The translations under genes and the position numbers were made by a program. Shown here in pieces: positions 35,383-45,424 of a DNA stretch of 64,000 nucleotides. This DNA is from Asticcacaulis sp. AC460. Its GTDB lineage: Bacteria; Pseudomonadota; Alphaproteobacteria; Caulobacterales; Caulobacteraceae. The stretch's first letter is position 1; each line of letters opens with the position of its first letter. The stretch covers positions 1 through 64,000 of the forward strand of contig NZ_AWGD01000016.1 of NCBI RefSeq assembly GCF_000495795.1, written 5' to 3'. The notes below the pieces were generated by a model. It searched no databases. It was not told where the DNA came from and saw nothing but the letters and a program-made list of their open reading frames with translations.

Positions 35383-35395
35383 TTCACGTGAAACA
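35380..35395. other. parS site, one mismatch, at the mnmE stop
   Basis: TGATTCACGTGAAACA; the single mismatch (A at position 3) creates the mnmE TGA stop. Confidence 0.75.
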
Positions 35396-35465
35396 TCGCA
35401 AATAGCGATTCGACCCGGCGGCCCTTATCTGCTATAGGGCGCATCCTGAATTTCCGGATATCGAT

Positions 35466-37334
35466 ATGACTGAACAAACCCTGTGGGACGTGATCGTCGT
35501 GGGCGGCGGACATGCCGGCTGTGAAGCCGCGACCGCTTCCGCGCGAATGGGCGCCAAGACGCTTCTGCTGACCCACCGCTTCGACACGCTGGGCGAAATG
35601 TCATGCAATCCGGCCATCGGTGGCCTGGGCAAGGGCCATCTGGTACGTGAAATTGACGCCTTGGATGGCATTATGGGCCGCATGGCCGACCAGGCCGGCA
35701 TGCAGTTCAAGGTGCTGAACCGCTCGAAAGGCCCGGCCGTGCGCGGTCCCCGCGCCCAGATCGACCGTAAGCTTTACCGCCAAGCCGTCCAGGCCGAACT
35801 GTCAGCAACCGAAAACCTGACCATTATAGAAGCCGCCGTCGAAGACCTGATCCTGGATAATGGCGTCGTCTGTGGAGCCATCGACGGCGCCGGTCAGCGC
35901 TATCTCGCCAAGGCCATCGTTCTCACGACCGGAACGTTTTTACGTGGACTCATCCATATCGGTGACAAACGCACCCCGGCCGGTCGGTGGGGCGATCAGC
36001 CGGCCAACGGCCTGGGGCAACGTCTGTATGATCTGCAACTCGACATGGGCCGGCTGAAAACCGGAACGCCGGCGCGTCTCGACGGCAAGACCATTCACTG
36101 GGACCGGCTGGAACAACAGCTGGGTGACAACCCGATCACCCCATTTTCCTACCTGACGCCGTCGATCGAACGCGAGCAGATCGCCTGCGGCATCACCTAT
36201 ACCAACGCCGAAACCCACCGCATTATTGCTGATCGCCTGCAGGAATCGGCTGTTTATGGTGGCCACATCGCCGGCCGTGGCCCGCGTTATTGTCCGTCGA
36301 TCGAAGACAAGGTCGTCAAGTTCGCGGACAAGACCTCACACCAGATTTTCCTGGAACCGGAGGGTTATGACGATGACACCGTCTATCCGAACGGTATTTC
36401 GACCAGCGTCTCCGAAGCGACGCAAGAAGCCTTTCTGCGCACCATCGTCGGGCTGGAAGACGTGGTCGTCAAACGTTACGCCTATGCTATCGAATACGAC
36501 TATGTCGATCCACGTGAACTGACCCCGACCCTGGAGCTCAAGCGTCTGCCGGGTCTGTTCCTGGCCGGCCAAATCAATGGCACGACTGGCTATGAAGAGG
36601 CTGGCGCTCAAGGGCTGATGGCCGGCCTGAACGCCGCCGCCCGTGCGGGCGGACAGATGCCGGTGATCCTCGGCCGCGACGAAGCCTATATTGGTGTCAT
36701 GATCGACGACCTGATTACACGTGGCGTCACCGAACCCTATCGTATGTTCACCAGCCGGGCCGAGTTCCGCCTCAGCCTGCGGGCGGACAATGCCGATCAG
36801 CGCCTGACCGATAAGGGTGTCGCTATCGGAGTTGTGGGTGCCCGCCGTCAGGCTGCCTGGGGCGATAAGCGCGATGCTTTGGCGGCTATTCGGCAACGGT
36901 CCGCTGAACTGAATGCCGGACCGAAGGATGCTCTGGCTCAGGGCATCCAGGTTAATGGCGACGGGCAGCGCCGCAATGTGACGCAGCTTATGGCCTATGA
37001 TAGCTGTTCACGTGAAAAACTCGAAGCCCTGTGGCCCGAGATTTCGGCATGGCCCGAGGCCTTGTACGAGCAGGTCGAAATCGACGCCCTCTATGCCGGC
37101 TATATGGGGCGTCAGAAGGCCGAGATCGAAACCTTCCGCAAGGACGAGAACCTGGCTCTGCCGACGGATTTGGATTACATGGCGATCGTTGGCTTGTCGA
37201 ATGAGGCACGGGAAAAATTGAACCGTATTCGGCCGCAGACGCTGGGTCAGGCGGGACGCATTGAGGGCATCACCCAGGGCGCTTTGACGACCCTGCTGTT
37301 CTACGTCCGCAACCACACCAAGCGCACGGCATGA
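35466..37334 (+). CDS. mnmG: tRNA uridine-34 modification enzyme MnmG (GidA)
   Basis: The FAD-dependent partner of MnmE. 622 residues with the FAD-binding [19 protein letters not shown] at the start, [35 protein letters not shown] and [17 protein letters not shown]. The C-terminal helical domain binds MnmE. It lies 83 bp after mnmE, and rsmG starts in its stop codon. A degenerate parS-like sequence (37004-37019) is inside. Confidence 0.97.
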   Translation: MTEQTLWDVIVVGGGHAGCEAATASARMGAKTLLLTHRFDTLGEMSCNPAIGGLGKGHLVREIDALDGIMGRMADQAGMQFKVLNRSKGPAVRGPRAQIDRKLYRQAVQAELSATENLTIIEAAVEDLILDNGVVCGAIDGAGQRYLAKAIVLTTGTFLRGLIHIGDKRTPAGRWGDQPANGLGQRLYDLQLDMGRLKTGTPARLDGKTIHWDRLEQQLGDNPITPFSYLTPSIEREQIACGITYTNAETHRIIADRLQESAVYGGHIAGRGPRYCPSIEDKVVKFADKTSHQIFLEPEGYDDDTVYPNGISTSVSEATQEAFLRTIVGLEDVVVKRYAYAIEYDYVDPRELTPTLELKRLPGLFLAGQINGTTGYEEAGAQGLMAGLNAAARAGGQMPVILGRDEAYIGVMIDDLITRGVTEPYRMFTSRAEFRLSLRADNADQRLTDKGVAIGVVGARRQAAWGDKRDALAAIRQRSAELNAGPKDALAQGIQVNGDGQRRNVTQLMAYDSCSREKLEALWPEISAWPEALYEQVEIDALYAGYMGRQKAEIETFRKDENLALPTDLDYMAIVGLSNEAREKLNRIRPQTLGQAGRIEGITQGALTTLLFYVRNHTKRTA

Positions 37335-37972
37335 GCGCGCCGATGACGCCCGCCGAGATGGCGGCCCGACTCGTGTTTCACGTGAAACAGGGGGCCCTGG
37401 ACGACCTCGCGGCCTTCGGCCAGATGGTGGCTGACAAGAATGAGGTGATGAACCTCGTTGGCCCTTTGACCATCCCGCACTATTGGTCGCGCCATGTTTT
37501 GGACAGCGCGCAATTGCTGAATCATAGGCCGCAGGCGCGAAGCTGGGCCGACCTGGGGGCAGGGGCAGGGTTCCCTGGTGTGGTGCTGGCGATCCTGCTG
37601 AAACACTTCGCGGAAACTGCGACTGTGTATCTGGTGGACTCCCTGGCCAAGCGCTGCCGTTTTCTGGAGGAGGTCGTCAGCGACCTGGCCTTGCCGGCGG
37701 TCGTGATCAATGACCGCGCCGAGAACCTGGACCTGAAGGTCGAGGTGGTGACGGCCAGGGCCTGTGCCCCGATGACCAAACTGCTGGGCTTTGCTGAGCG
37801 CTTTATCCACAACGGCGCCGATGCTTGGTTTTTAAAGGGGGAAAACGTGGGGGAAGAACTGCGCGAAGCTGGCAAGGCTTGGCGTTTTCAGGTAGAACAG
37901 AGTGAGTCCCTGTCCGATCCACGCGGACGAGTCGTCCATATACAAGGGTTACAACGTGTCCGAACAAGATGA
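37331..37972 (+). CDS. rsmG: 16S rRNA (guanine-N7)-methyltransferase RsmG (GidB)
   Basis: Methylates G527 of 16S rRNA with SAM. 213 residues with the SAM motif [17 protein letters not shown] (about 65-82) and [13 protein letters not shown] near residue 140. It overlaps the mnmG stop (ATGA) and its 3' end overlaps the parA start by 17 bp. A perfect parS lies near its 5' end. Confidence 0.95.
   Translation: MSAPMTPAEMAARLVFHVKQGALDDLAAFGQMVADKNEVMNLVGPLTIPHYWSRHVLDSAQLLNHRPQARSWADLGAGAGFPGVVLAILLKHFAETATVYLVDSLAKRCRFLEEVVSDLALPAVVINDRAENLDLKVEVVTARACAPMTKLLGFAERFIHNGADAWFLKGENVGEELREAGKAWRFQVEQSESLSDPRGRVVHIQGLQRVRTR
37374..37389. other. parS site, perfect, inside rsmG
   Basis: TGTTTCACGTGAAACA, 16 of 16, encoding VFHVKQ, about 570 bp upstream of parA. 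Confidence 0.9.
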
Positions 37973-38768
37973 GAAGACCATGCGTGTCCTCGCCATCGCC
38001 AACCAGAAGGGTGGCGTAGGCAAGACGACGACGGCCATCAATCTCGGCACGGCCCTGGCCGCGATCGGCATGCGGGTTTTGCTGGTCGACCTGGACCCGC
38101 AGGGCAATGCTTCGACCGGTCTGGGTGTACCCAAGGTCGATCGCGAAAGCTCGCTGTACGACGTCATCGTCGACCAGCGTCCGATCGGCGAGGCGGCGGT
38201 GAAAACCTCCGTACCCGGATTATCTCTTTTGCCGTCCGACCCGGACCTGTCGGGTGTCGAAATCGAACTGGGCCATGCCGAGCGCCGTTCCTATCGTTTG
38301 CGCGACGCATTGCAGGGGTTGGGCGACAAGCCGGTCTATGACTATGTCCTGATCGACTGCCCGCCGTCGCTGAACCTGCTGACGGTCAACGCCATGAGCG
38401 CGGCCGATGCTGTGCTGGTGCCGCTGCAGTGCGAGTTCTTCGCCCTGGAAGGTCTGAGCCAGCTGATGCGGACCATCGACCTGGTGCGCGGGTCGCTCAA
38501 TCCGCGTCTGAACTTGCAGGGCATCGTCCTGACCATGTTCGACAAGCGCAACGCGTTGAGTGGCCATGTCGAAAAGGACGTGCGGCAGCACTTCGGTCAT
38601 CTCGTGTATGACACGGTCATACCGCGTAATGTCCGTGTCTCGGAAGCGCCGTCTTTCGGCAAGCCGGCCCTGATTTATGACGTCCGCTGCTCGGGTAGCC
38701 AAGCCTATATCAAGCTGGCCAAGGAGCTGGTGACGCGCGAAAAGACGCGCAAGCCCCAGGCCGCATAA
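37956..38768 (+). CDS. parA: Chromosome partitioning ATPase ParA
   Basis: ParA forms the nucleoid-bound gradient that pulls ParB-parS complexes. The deviant Walker A AIANQKGGVGKTTTAINLG and LLVDLDPQGNAS are near the N terminus, and YVLIDCPPSLNLLTVNAM is in the middle. The start is taken as GTG 37956 ([14 protein letters not shown]), with AAGGG 7 nt upstream, giving 270 residues; ATG 37980 is an alternative. An upstream reading from 37902 lies in rsmG. Confidence 0.95.
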   Translation: MSEQDEKTMRVLAIANQKGGVGKTTTAINLGTALAAIGMRVLLVDLDPQGNASTGLGVPKVDRESSLYDVIVDQRPIGEAAVKTSVPGLSLLPSDPDLSGVEIELGHAERRSYRLRDALQGLGDKPVYDYVLIDCPPSLNLLTVNAMSAADAVLVPLQCEFFALEGLSQLMRTIDLVRGSLNPRLNLQGIVLTMFDKRNALSGHVEKDVRQHFGHLVYDTVIPRNVRVSEAPSFGKPALIYDVRCSGSQAYIKLAKELVTREKTRKPQAA

Positions 38769-38790
38769 AGACGGCCTAAAAGGAAGCTAA

Positions 38791-39675
38791 ATGTCTGAAA
38801 AGAATAGAGGTTTGGGTCGCGGACTGTCCGCCTTGCTGGGCGATCCGGTGGTGGTGGCGACAGCGGAAGCACCGGCCGAAAAGGCTGCTGAAGGTGGTCG
38901 CAACAGTCTCGAACAGCCGATCGAACTGCTGGTTCGTAACCCGGATCAGCCGCGCCGCGTGTTCGGTGAATCTGAGATCGAGGAGCTGTCGAACTCGATC
39001 CGCGAGAAGGGTGTGTTGCAGCCGATCCTGGTCCGGTCGGCCCCGGGTCAGCCCGGGAAGTACCAGATCATCGCCGGGGAGCGCCGCTGGCGGGCGGCCC
39101 AGAAGGCTGGCTTGCATACTGTGCCGGTCATCATCCGTGAACTGAACGACCTGGAAGTGCTGGAAGTCGGCATTATCGAAAACGTCCAACGCGCTGATTT
39201 GAACCCGATGGAAGAGTCGCGGGCGTACAAGGTTCTGATGGAGCGTTTTGGGCGGACCCAGGATGCCCTGGCTCAGGTGGTTGGCAAGTCGCGGTCGCAC
39301 ATTGCCAATACGTTGCGGTTACTGACCTTGCCGCCGTTGATCCAGGACCATGTGTTGGAGGGCCGGATGAGTGCCGGTCATGCCCGGACCTTGATCACGG
39401 CGCAGAACCCGGAAGTGCTGGCGCGGGCGATCATCGAGAAGGGTCTGTCGGTTCGGCAGGCCGAGGCTTTGGTGCGGGATGAGGATAAGGTTGAGGACAA
39501 ATCGGTCAGGATGCGGCCTGTGGTCAATGCCGACATTCTGTCGCTTGAGCAGGATCTTCAGGAGGCTCTGGGTCTTCAGGTCAAGTTGAGTGACGCCGGT
39601 GGCAAGGGAGAGCTGCGTTTGAGTTATAAAACGCTCGAACAGCTGGACGAGATTTGTCGTAAGTTGATGAAATAA
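38791..39675 (+). CDS. parB: Chromosome partitioning protein ParB
   Basis: A CTP-dependent clamp that loads at parS. 294 residues: N-terminal ParA-interacting GLGRGLSALLGD (residues 6-17), CTP-binding domain with NPDQPRR and AGERRWRAAQKAGL (Arg-rich box), ENVQRADLNPMEESRAY, the helix-turn-helix (GKSRSHIANTLRLLTLP) and a C-terminal dimerisation domain. It lies 22 bp after parA. Four good parS sites sit 1.4-4.8 kb upstream. Confidence 0.97.
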   Translation: MSEKNRGLGRGLSALLGDPVVVATAEAPAEKAAEGGRNSLEQPIELLVRNPDQPRRVFGESEIEELSNSIREKGVLQPILVRSAPGQPGKYQIIAGERRWRAAQKAGLHTVPVIIRELNDLEVLEVGIIENVQRADLNPMEESRAYKVLMERFGRTQDALAQVVGKSRSHIANTLRLLTLPPLIQDHVLEGRMSAGHARTLITAQNPEVLARAIIEKGLSVRQAEALVRDEDKVEDKSVRMRPVVNADILSLEQDLQEALGLQVKLSDAGGKGELRLSYKTLEQLDEICRKLMK

Positions 39676-39778
39676 TTCAGAATTTTTAAAGAACGGTGTT
39701 TGTGGCGAATTTGGTTGTGATGGTCGGGTGAGAGGCCGTCAGATTCGTTAGAGAGAGCCTCGTTTTTTGACAGGAAGA

Positions 39779-39831
39779 TACCCCTCCGCCGGCTTCGCCG
39801 GCACCTCCCCACTGTGTGGAGAGGAGGGAGT
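39779..39831. repeat. Palindromic repeat family B2, between parB and holA
   Basis: CCGCCGGCTTCGCCGGC hairpin within a CCCCTCC...GGAGGAGGG frame. Nearly identical in its left half to 56499-56551. Confidence 0.6.
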
Positions 39832-39856
39832 TTGTAATACCAAATGCTGTTGATTT

Positions 39857-40906
39857 TTACAGACCGGCGCGGTTGGCTTTGCCGGCGATTTGTAGGTAGA
39901 GGCGCTCGGCGATCAGAAGGTCGGGCATGCCGGTCGACTTGCATTGCTTGTCGCCTTCGATCAGGTCGGCGGCTAACGGGTCCAACAGGTCGAAGCTCCA
40001 GGCCTGGGCCTGGCGCAGCATGTCGGCTTCGTCCTTCCAGAAGACGCCAGCGGCTTTTGCGGCTTCCTTGCTGCCCATCCTGCCCATATGGCTTTTGAGC
40101 AGCTTGACCTTGTTATAGTGGCCGGAGAGGGCGCGCATGGCGTCGGGTCCGGTTTCGCCCTCCGCAAAGGCGCGGCGAAGACCGGCCTGGGCAGCTTTCA
40201 TGCGGCCACCGAAAGCGTCCTGGGCGGCCTTGAACAGGGAGGCTTCGGGTTCGACACCGAGGAAGTCCTGAAGTTCACGTTCCTCCAGGGTCTTGTGCGA
40301 ATTGGGACCGATAAACAGGATCAGGCGTTCGATTTCCTGATGGGCGATGCCGCGTTCCTTGGGCAGGCGCTGGGCGAAGATGTCCATGGCGCCGGTGGTG
40401 AGGGACACGCCATTGGCGGCAAAGGCTTCGCGGGCCATGCGGATGATGTCGCCGGTTTCGTCTTCGTAGCAGGCAATGCTGACGAGGGCCTTGTCGGCGT
40501 CGGCCAGCCGGCGCAGGGCCGAGTCACCGCCGAGGCCGCCGGCCTCGATAATGAGGAAGGCTTCCTTGTTGTAGTCGCCGGCAGCGTGTTGCTTGACCGT
40601 GGCGGCGACGGCCTTGTCGAGCGCCGCCTTTTCGGTAAAGAATTTAAGCCTGACGAGCCGGCGGCCGCCCATCATGGACAGGGCCTGGAGTTCGCCTTCG
40701 AGCTTGGCGGGATCGCCGTCGACGTCCGTGTCGGTCAGGAGCGAGACGTTGAACGGATCGTTGATGTCGGGAACGATCTTTTTGGCGAGATTTGTCGACC
40801 GCTCGATGACCTGGCTTCGGTCTTTGCCATAGATGACCACGCCCAGCACATGACTCGGCGGGTTCTTGAAGAAGGCATCGATCTCGGGTTTTTTGACGAG
40901 TTTCAT
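39857..40906 (-). CDS. holA: DNA polymerase III delta subunit
   Basis: HolA opens the sliding clamp in the clamp-loader complex. 349 residues in the three-domain AAA+-like layout: N-terminal KPEIDAFFKNP...VLGVVIYGKDRSQV, central RRLVRLKFFTEKAAL, and a C-terminal collar domain with LKSHMGRMGSKEAAKAAGVFW. As usual for delta there is no functional Walker A. It is the last gene of leuS-lptE-holA, separated from lptE by 157 bp that hold two palindromic repeats. Confidence 0.92.
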   Translation of the reverse strand: MKLVKKPEIDAFFKNPPSHVLGVVIYGKDRSQVIERSTNLAKKIVPDINDPFNVSLLTDTDVDGDPAKLEGELQALSMMGGRRLVRLKFFTEKAALDKAVAATVKQHAAGDYNKEAFLIIEAGGLGGDSALRRLADADKALVSIACYEDETGDIIRMAREAFAANGVSLTTGAMDIFAQRLPKERGIAHQEIERLILFIGPNSHKTLEERELQDFLGVEPEASLFKAAQDAFGGRMKAAQAGLRRAFAEGETGPDAMRALSGHYNKVKLLKSHMGRMGSKEAAKAAGVFWKDEADMLRQAQAWSFDLLDPLAADLIEGDKQCKSTGMPDLLIAERLYLQIAGKANRAGL

Positions 40907-40943
40907 GGCTTATATCAATGACCGTTGATCTTGCCTCTTATGC

Positions 40944-41007
40944 AAGGGCCCCGCCCGGCGCTTCGCGCCACCCTCCCCGTAAACGGGGTGGGCAAAGAAA
41001 GGTAAAG
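40944..41007. repeat. Palindromic repeat (B3-related) between holA and lptE
   Basis: Contains GGCGCTTCGCGCC and CCCCGTAAACGGGG hairpins, like 24917-24972. Confidence 0.5.
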
Positions 41008-41029
41008 CCAGATTAGGGATTATATGGGT

Positions 41030-41050
41030 GCAGGGTGCTTCGCACCCTGC
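41030..41050. repeat. Short hairpin of family A after lptE
   Basis: GCAGGGTGC-TTC-GCACCCTGC, a perfect 9-bp stem, 13 bp from the lptE stop. The following CTGCCGGAGGC recurs near 56650 and 57455. Confidence 0.55.
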
Positions 41051-41063
41051 CTGCCGGAGGCCC

Positions 41064-41561
41064 TTACTTTCCGTGGAAGTAGAGGGCGAGATCAGCCTGG
41101 ATTCTGTCCGATATCGCATTGGCAATGCGTTCCTGAGCATCCTGCTGTGAGACGACGCCGACGAAGGGCGACTGGCTGGTGTTGAACGTCACAGTCTCGC
41201 TGAAGTTGCCGCGGGTCAGGCGCTTGTTGTTGCGGGTATCCGTCAGGACGTAGCTGACGCTGCTGGTGATTTCCGACCGGGTCGAGGTCTCATCGATGCG
41301 GTAGCCGATCGAATAGTGCCGCTCGGTCATGGTGACTGTCAGCTTGTAGAGCTTGGGCGAGACGTCGTCGGCGCCGAAGCCGTTGCGCAGGTCCTGCTCC
41401 AGGAAGTAGCCGGTCCGGGTTTGCGGGACTTCGAGGCCGATCTGCGCCATGTTGACGGTGACCCGCTCGGCATAGAGCGGGGTGTAGCCGGCGCAGCCCG
41501 TTAATACTATGGGCGCGATCGCCACAGCGCAGAGGCACAACAGTTTCAGGGCAGTTCGCAT
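41064..41561 (-). CDS. lptE: LPS assembly lipoprotein LptE-like
   Basis: 165 residues from ATG 41561. A signal peptide with lipobox PIVLTGC is followed by GYTPLYA, the typical LptE start after the lipid-modified Cys. LptE plugs the LptD barrel that exports LPS. The leuS-lptE-holA order is conserved. The ATG is 1 bp beyond the leuS stop. A longer reading (41657) overlaps leuS and lacks a signal. Confidence 0.88.
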   Translation of the reverse strand: MRTALKLLCLCAVAIAPIVLTGCAGYTPLYAERVTVNMAQIGLEVPQTRTGYFLEQDLRNGFGADDVSPKLYKLTVTMTERHYSIGYRIDETSTRSEITSSVSYVLTDTRNNKRLTRGNFSETVTFNTSQSPFVGVVSQQDAQERIANAISDRIQADLALYFHGK

Positions 41562-41562
41562 C

Positions 41563-44133
41563 TTATCCCACCACGAAGTTGAGGATCCGGTTCGGCACGA
41601 TGATGATCTTGCGAATGGTCGCGCCGTCAAGATGCCGTTTAACATCGGCATCCGCAAGCGCTGTCTCGCGGATTTCGTCTTCGCTGGCGCCGTTCTGGAT
41701 CAGGATTTCACCGCGGCGCTTGCCGTTGACCTGGACGGGCATGACATAGGCGTCGTCCTGGGCCAGGGCCGGGTCGAAATGTGGCCAGGCGGCTTCGGCG
41801 ATCAGGCCGTCGCGGCCCAGGCGCGTCCAGCATTCTTCGGCCAGGTGTGGGGTGACGGGCGCGATCAGTCCGGCCAGCAGGGTCAGGGCCTCGATGCGAG
41901 CCTCGGAGCCGGTCCTGGCGATGTCGGCCGTGCGGATGGTGGTGACCAGTTCGTACAGCTTGGCGATGGCGGCGTTGAAGCGGAAGCCTTCGAAGCCGTC
42001 GGTGACCAGCTTGACAGCCTTATGGGCGGCCTTGCGCAGGGCGGTCGCAGCGGCTTCATCCGTACACGGAATCGCTTCGTCCGGCAGGTTGTCGAACAGA
42101 TCCCAGATGCGGTGGGTCAGGCGCCACGAGCCTTCGACGCCGGAGGTCGACCATTGCACGTCACGCTCAGGTGGTGAATCGGACAGGACGAAAAGACGTG
42201 CCGAATCAACGCCATAGGTGTCGAAGATGTCGCCGGGAGCGACGGTGTTTTTCTTCGACTTGGACATCTTTTCGATATCGCCGATGGTCAGGTTGGCGCC
42301 GGTCGACAGACGGGTGGCGACGCGCTTGCCATCGACCGTGTCGACCTGGACATCGGCCGGTTCGATCCAGTTGGGCTTGCCGAACTCGTCGGCGCCATCG
42401 GTATAGGTCTCATGGGTCAGCATGCCCTGGGTGAACAGGCCGGCGAAGGGCTCCTTGACGTCCAGATAGCCGCAATGGTTCAGCGCCCGGGTAATGAAGC
42501 GGGCGTAGAGCAGGTGCAGGACGGCGTGTTCGATGCCGCCGATATATTGATCGACCGGCAGCCAGTGATCGGCGGCCGCCTTGTTGATCGGCTGGGGGTG
42601 CTTCGGATCGGTGAAGCGGGCGAAGTACCACGACGAGTCGACGAAGGTGTCCAGCGTGTCGGTTTCGCGCCGTGCCTTGGCGCCGCAGGACGGACAGTTG
42701 ACATGCTTCCAGGTCGGATGGCGTTCGAGCGGGTTGCCGGGGATGTCGAAGGTGACGTCTTCGGGCAGGACCACAGGCAGTTGGTCTTCCGGCACCGGTA
42801 CGACGCCGCAGGCCTCGCAGTGGATGACAGGGATCGGGCAGCCCCAATAGCGCTGACGGGACACGCCCCAGTCACGCAGGCGGAACACGGTGGCGCCGGT
42901 GCCCAGGCCCAGAGATTCGATGCGCTCGATGGCGGCATCCTTGGCGGCTTCGATCTCCAGGCCGTCCAGGAACTCCGAATGGAAGATGGTGCCGGGGCCG
43001 GTATAGGCTTCATTACCGACATACCAGCTGCCGGCATCGGCGCCGTTGGGCAGGACGACCTCGGTGACCGGCAGATTGTATTTACGGGCGAAGTCGAGGT
43101 CGCGCTGGTCGTGGGCCGGGCAGCCGAAGATGGCGCCGGTGCCGTAGTCCATGAGCACGAAGTTGGCGACCCAGACGGGCAGGGTGGTGCCCGGCTTGAA
43201 CGGATGGTCGACCTTAATGCCGGTGTCGAAGCCCAGCTTTTCAGCCGTATCGATATCGGCCTGGGAAACGCCGCCCTTCTGGATCGACTTGATGAAGTCG
43301 GCCAGTTTCGGATTCTCGGTGGCCACGCCCTGGGCCAGCGGATGGTCGGCGGCAATAGCAATGAACGCCGCGCCGAACAGGGTGTCCGGGCGGGTGGTAT
43401 AGATCTCGACGCTGTCTTCGCTCTTGTGAATGGGGAAGCGCATCTGCAGGCCACGGGACTTGCCAATCCAGTTGGCCTGCATGGTGCGGACCTTGTCCGG
43501 CCAGCGTTCCAGGGTCGACAGGCCTTCCAGCAGATCGTCGGCAAAGCGCGTGATGCGCATGAACCACTGGGTCAGTTTTTTCTTTTCGACCAGGGCACCG
43601 GAGCGCCAGCCACGGCCTTCGATGACCTGTTCATTGGCCAGGACGGTCATGTCCACCGGATCCCAGTTGACCTGGCTTTCGCGGCGATAGACCAGGTCGT
43701 TCTTCAGCAGGTTCAGGAACCAGCTCTGCTGCTGACCGTAATATTCCGGGGCGCAGGTGGCGAATTCGCGGGTCCAGTCGATCGACAAGCCCAGGCGCTT
43801 CAGCTCGCTGCGCATATTGGCGATGTTGTCGTAGGTCCAGCCCTTAGGGTGGACATTGCGCTCCATGGCGGCGTTTTCGGCCGGCATGCCGAAGGCGTCC
43901 CAGCCCATGGGGTGCAGGACGTCGAAACCGCGCGCGCGTTTGAACCGCGCCACGAGGTCGCCCATGGCGTAGTTGCGAACGTGGCCCATATGGATGCGCC
44001 CGGACGGGTAGGGGAACATCTCCAGCACGTAGTATTTCGGCTTCGACGGGTCATTGCGCGTCAGGAAGGTCTGCGCGTCGTCCCAGCGCTGGCGCTGTTT
44101 GGGTTCGGTCTCTTTGGGATTGTAACGGGCCAT
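41563..44133 (-). CDS. leuS: Leucyl-tRNA synthetase
   Basis: A class I synthetase charging tRNA-Leu. 856 residues with the HIGH-equivalent [15 protein letters not shown] (about 42-56), the CP1 editing domain (about 220-400), zinc-type Cys pairs (HCEACG and NCPSCG), KMSKSKKN (about 620) and the anticodon-binding domain. Normal length. Followed directly by lptE and holA. Confidence 0.97.
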   Translation of the reverse strand: MARYNPKETEPKQRQRWDDAQTFLTRNDPSKPKYYVLEMFPYPSGRIHMGHVRNYAMGDLVARFKRARGFDVLHPMGWDAFGMPAENAAMERNVHPKGWTYDNIANMRSELKRLGLSIDWTREFATCAPEYYGQQQSWFLNLLKNDLVYRRESQVNWDPVDMTVLANEQVIEGRGWRSGALVEKKKLTQWFMRITRFADDLLEGLSTLERWPDKVRTMQANWIGKSRGLQMRFPIHKSEDSVEIYTTRPDTLFGAAFIAIAADHPLAQGVATENPKLADFIKSIQKGGVSQADIDTAEKLGFDTGIKVDHPFKPGTTLPVWVANFVLMDYGTGAIFGCPAHDQRDLDFARKYNLPVTEVVLPNGADAGSWYVGNEAYTGPGTIFHSEFLDGLEIEAAKDAAIERIESLGLGTGATVFRLRDWGVSRQRYWGCPIPVIHCEACGVVPVPEDQLPVVLPEDVTFDIPGNPLERHPTWKHVNCPSCGAKARRETDTLDTFVDSSWYFARFTDPKHPQPINKAAADHWLPVDQYIGGIEHAVLHLLYARFITRALNHCGYLDVKEPFAGLFTQGMLTHETYTDGADEFGKPNWIEPADVQVDTVDGKRVATRLSTGANLTIGDIEKMSKSKKNTVAPGDIFDTYGVDSARLFVLSDSPPERDVQWSTSGVEGSWRLTHRIWDLFDNLPDEAIPCTDEAAATALRKAAHKAVKLVTDGFEGFRFNAAIAKLYELVTTIRTADIARTGSEARIEALTLLAGLIAPVTPHLAEECWTRLGRDGLIAEAAWPHFDPALAQDDAYVMPVQVNGKRRGEILIQNGASEDEIRETALADADVKRHLDGATIRKIIIVPNRILNFVVG

Positions 44134-44234
44134 GATGCAGTCGGGAAGGAACGGGAATGCCGTGCTTATAAGGTGACGCGGCAGGGGGCGCCACTGAAAT
44201 ATGACGCAGCAGAAGTAAAGCTCCTACGGGTGTA

Positions 44235-44336
44235 GATGGCGGAAACACCTGCGGGCCCAATCCCCCACCGTCTCATTTGCTTCCAGCAAATGATCCACCT
44301 CCCCGTATAACGGGGAGGGATTAAGTTATTTATATT
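44235..44336. repeat. Dispersed repeat family B1, copy 1
   Basis: A 102-bp unit with two hairpins (CATTTGCT/AGCAAATG and CCTCCCCGT/ACGGGGAGG), nearly identical and in the same orientation to 57252-57353. Confidence 0.75.
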
Positions 44337-44382
44337 ACTCGCTTTTTTCAGACATAGACTCGTCAGAGCGCCAGACGGCCGC

Positions 44383-44417
44383 AAAAAAGCCGCCGGGTTT
44401 CCCGCGGCGGCTTTTTC
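44383..44417 (-). terminator. Intrinsic terminator after the DUF3576 gene
   Basis: AAAAAGCCGCC...GGCGGCTTTTT stem with a short internal bulge and T-runs on both strands. Located 20 bp after the stop of 44437-44943. Confidence 0.8.
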
Positions 44418-44436
44418 GGAGTCCGAGGACTGAAGC

Positions 44437-44943
44437 TTAGTTCTTGACGTCGGAGAGACGAAGCTCACGGGCGCGGGTCAGGATGGCGTTTTCGATGTCG
44501 AGCTGGGTCTGCTGCGAGACGTCGGCGTCGATCCATTGGCCGCCCTGCTGGACCTGCTTATAGACCGACACGTTGAGGGCGTCGGCGCGCAGGCGCGAGT
44601 CTAGGATGTAGATGGTGGCCTTGAAACGCTCATCCGGCTTTTGCGGATTGGCGTACCAGTCCGAAATGATCACGCCGCCCCAAGGGTCGGCCGAGTTCAG
44701 CGGCATGAAGGAGATGGTGTCCAGCGAGGCGCGCCACAGATAGGCGTTCACGCCGATGCCGGCCTGCTCGTTATAGGCTGCCTGCTTGGCGTCCTTGTTG
44801 CCGCCGCCGAAGATGCCGAGGATCTTGCCGTCGCTTTGCTGGCTGGTGTAGGCCGTGTCCTTTTTGCCCATGCTGGCGCAGGCGCTCAGGGAAAGGGCGA
44901 GGCCCAAGGCTGCAAAAGCTGCCACGTACCGCTTAGTCGTCAT
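44437..44943 (-). CDS. DUF3576 lipoprotein
   Basis: 168 residues from ATG 44943 (ATG 44955 is a possible earlier start). Signal peptide and lipobox ALSLSAC, then the DUF3576 domain with GIGVNAYLWRASLDTISFMPLNSADPWGGVIISDWY. The family is conserved upstream of leuS in Alphaproteobacteria and is predicted to be an outer-membrane or periplasmic lipoprotein; role unknown, perhaps linked to envelope assembly through the neighbouring lptE. Confidence 0.85.
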   Translation of the reverse strand: MTTKRYVAAFAALGLALSLSACASMGKKDTAYTSQQSDGKILGIFGGGNKDAKQAAYNEQAGIGVNAYLWRASLDTISFMPLNSADPWGGVIISDWYANPQKPDERFKATIYILDSRLRADALNVSVYKQVQQGGQWIDADVSQQTQLDIENAILTRARELRLSDVKN

Positions 44944-45424
44944 CGAGTTGATCACTCCGCAAATGATCGGATCCGCGGTCGGCTTGAAAAATACGCCCCC
45001 AAGGCCGGGATTCCTAAGTTTTATTCTTTACCACCGTATGGTCCCGCGCTTCTATAGCACGCCGCCCGTAGGGTATGACAAGAGGTGCTTCCTTAAGTTT
45101 ATCAACAGAACGGCAAATTCAAGGCATCCGGCGGTGTCGTAACTGAAATATAAGGGATCAATGTCGGTCGGGGAGCGGTTTGAACAGGTAACTGTGTTAT
45201 AGTGGGACACGAACCGTTGCCGATTCAACACATCAATTACGGGAATGTAATCCGACACCGTTTTGGGCGCGATTCAAAATTGACCCCGGTGGCAATTCGC
45301 CTTAATCCAAATTTGACATATCTATGCCAAATTAGATGTGTAGAACGCAATTTGCGTCCGGGGCTGGACGGAAAAGATTCACTTTTCCGCTGGATTTGGA
45401 CCAGGGGCTTGAAGAGCTGAGTTG
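44944..45424. other. Intergenic region upstream of ntrZ
   Basis: About 480 bp between divergent genes. Near ntrZ it holds two direct repeats starting CCAAATT spaced 20 bp (45307-45320 and 45327-45339), a 13-bp palindrome ACGCAA-T-TTGCGT (45345-45357), and a hairpin GGAAAAG/CTTTTCC (45370-45388). These look like regulatory sites; no gene is seen. Confidence 0.5.

Noticed and set aside
42412-44235. 607-codon plus-strand open frame
   Set aside because: Antisense of leuS, whose synthetase motifs are unmistakable.
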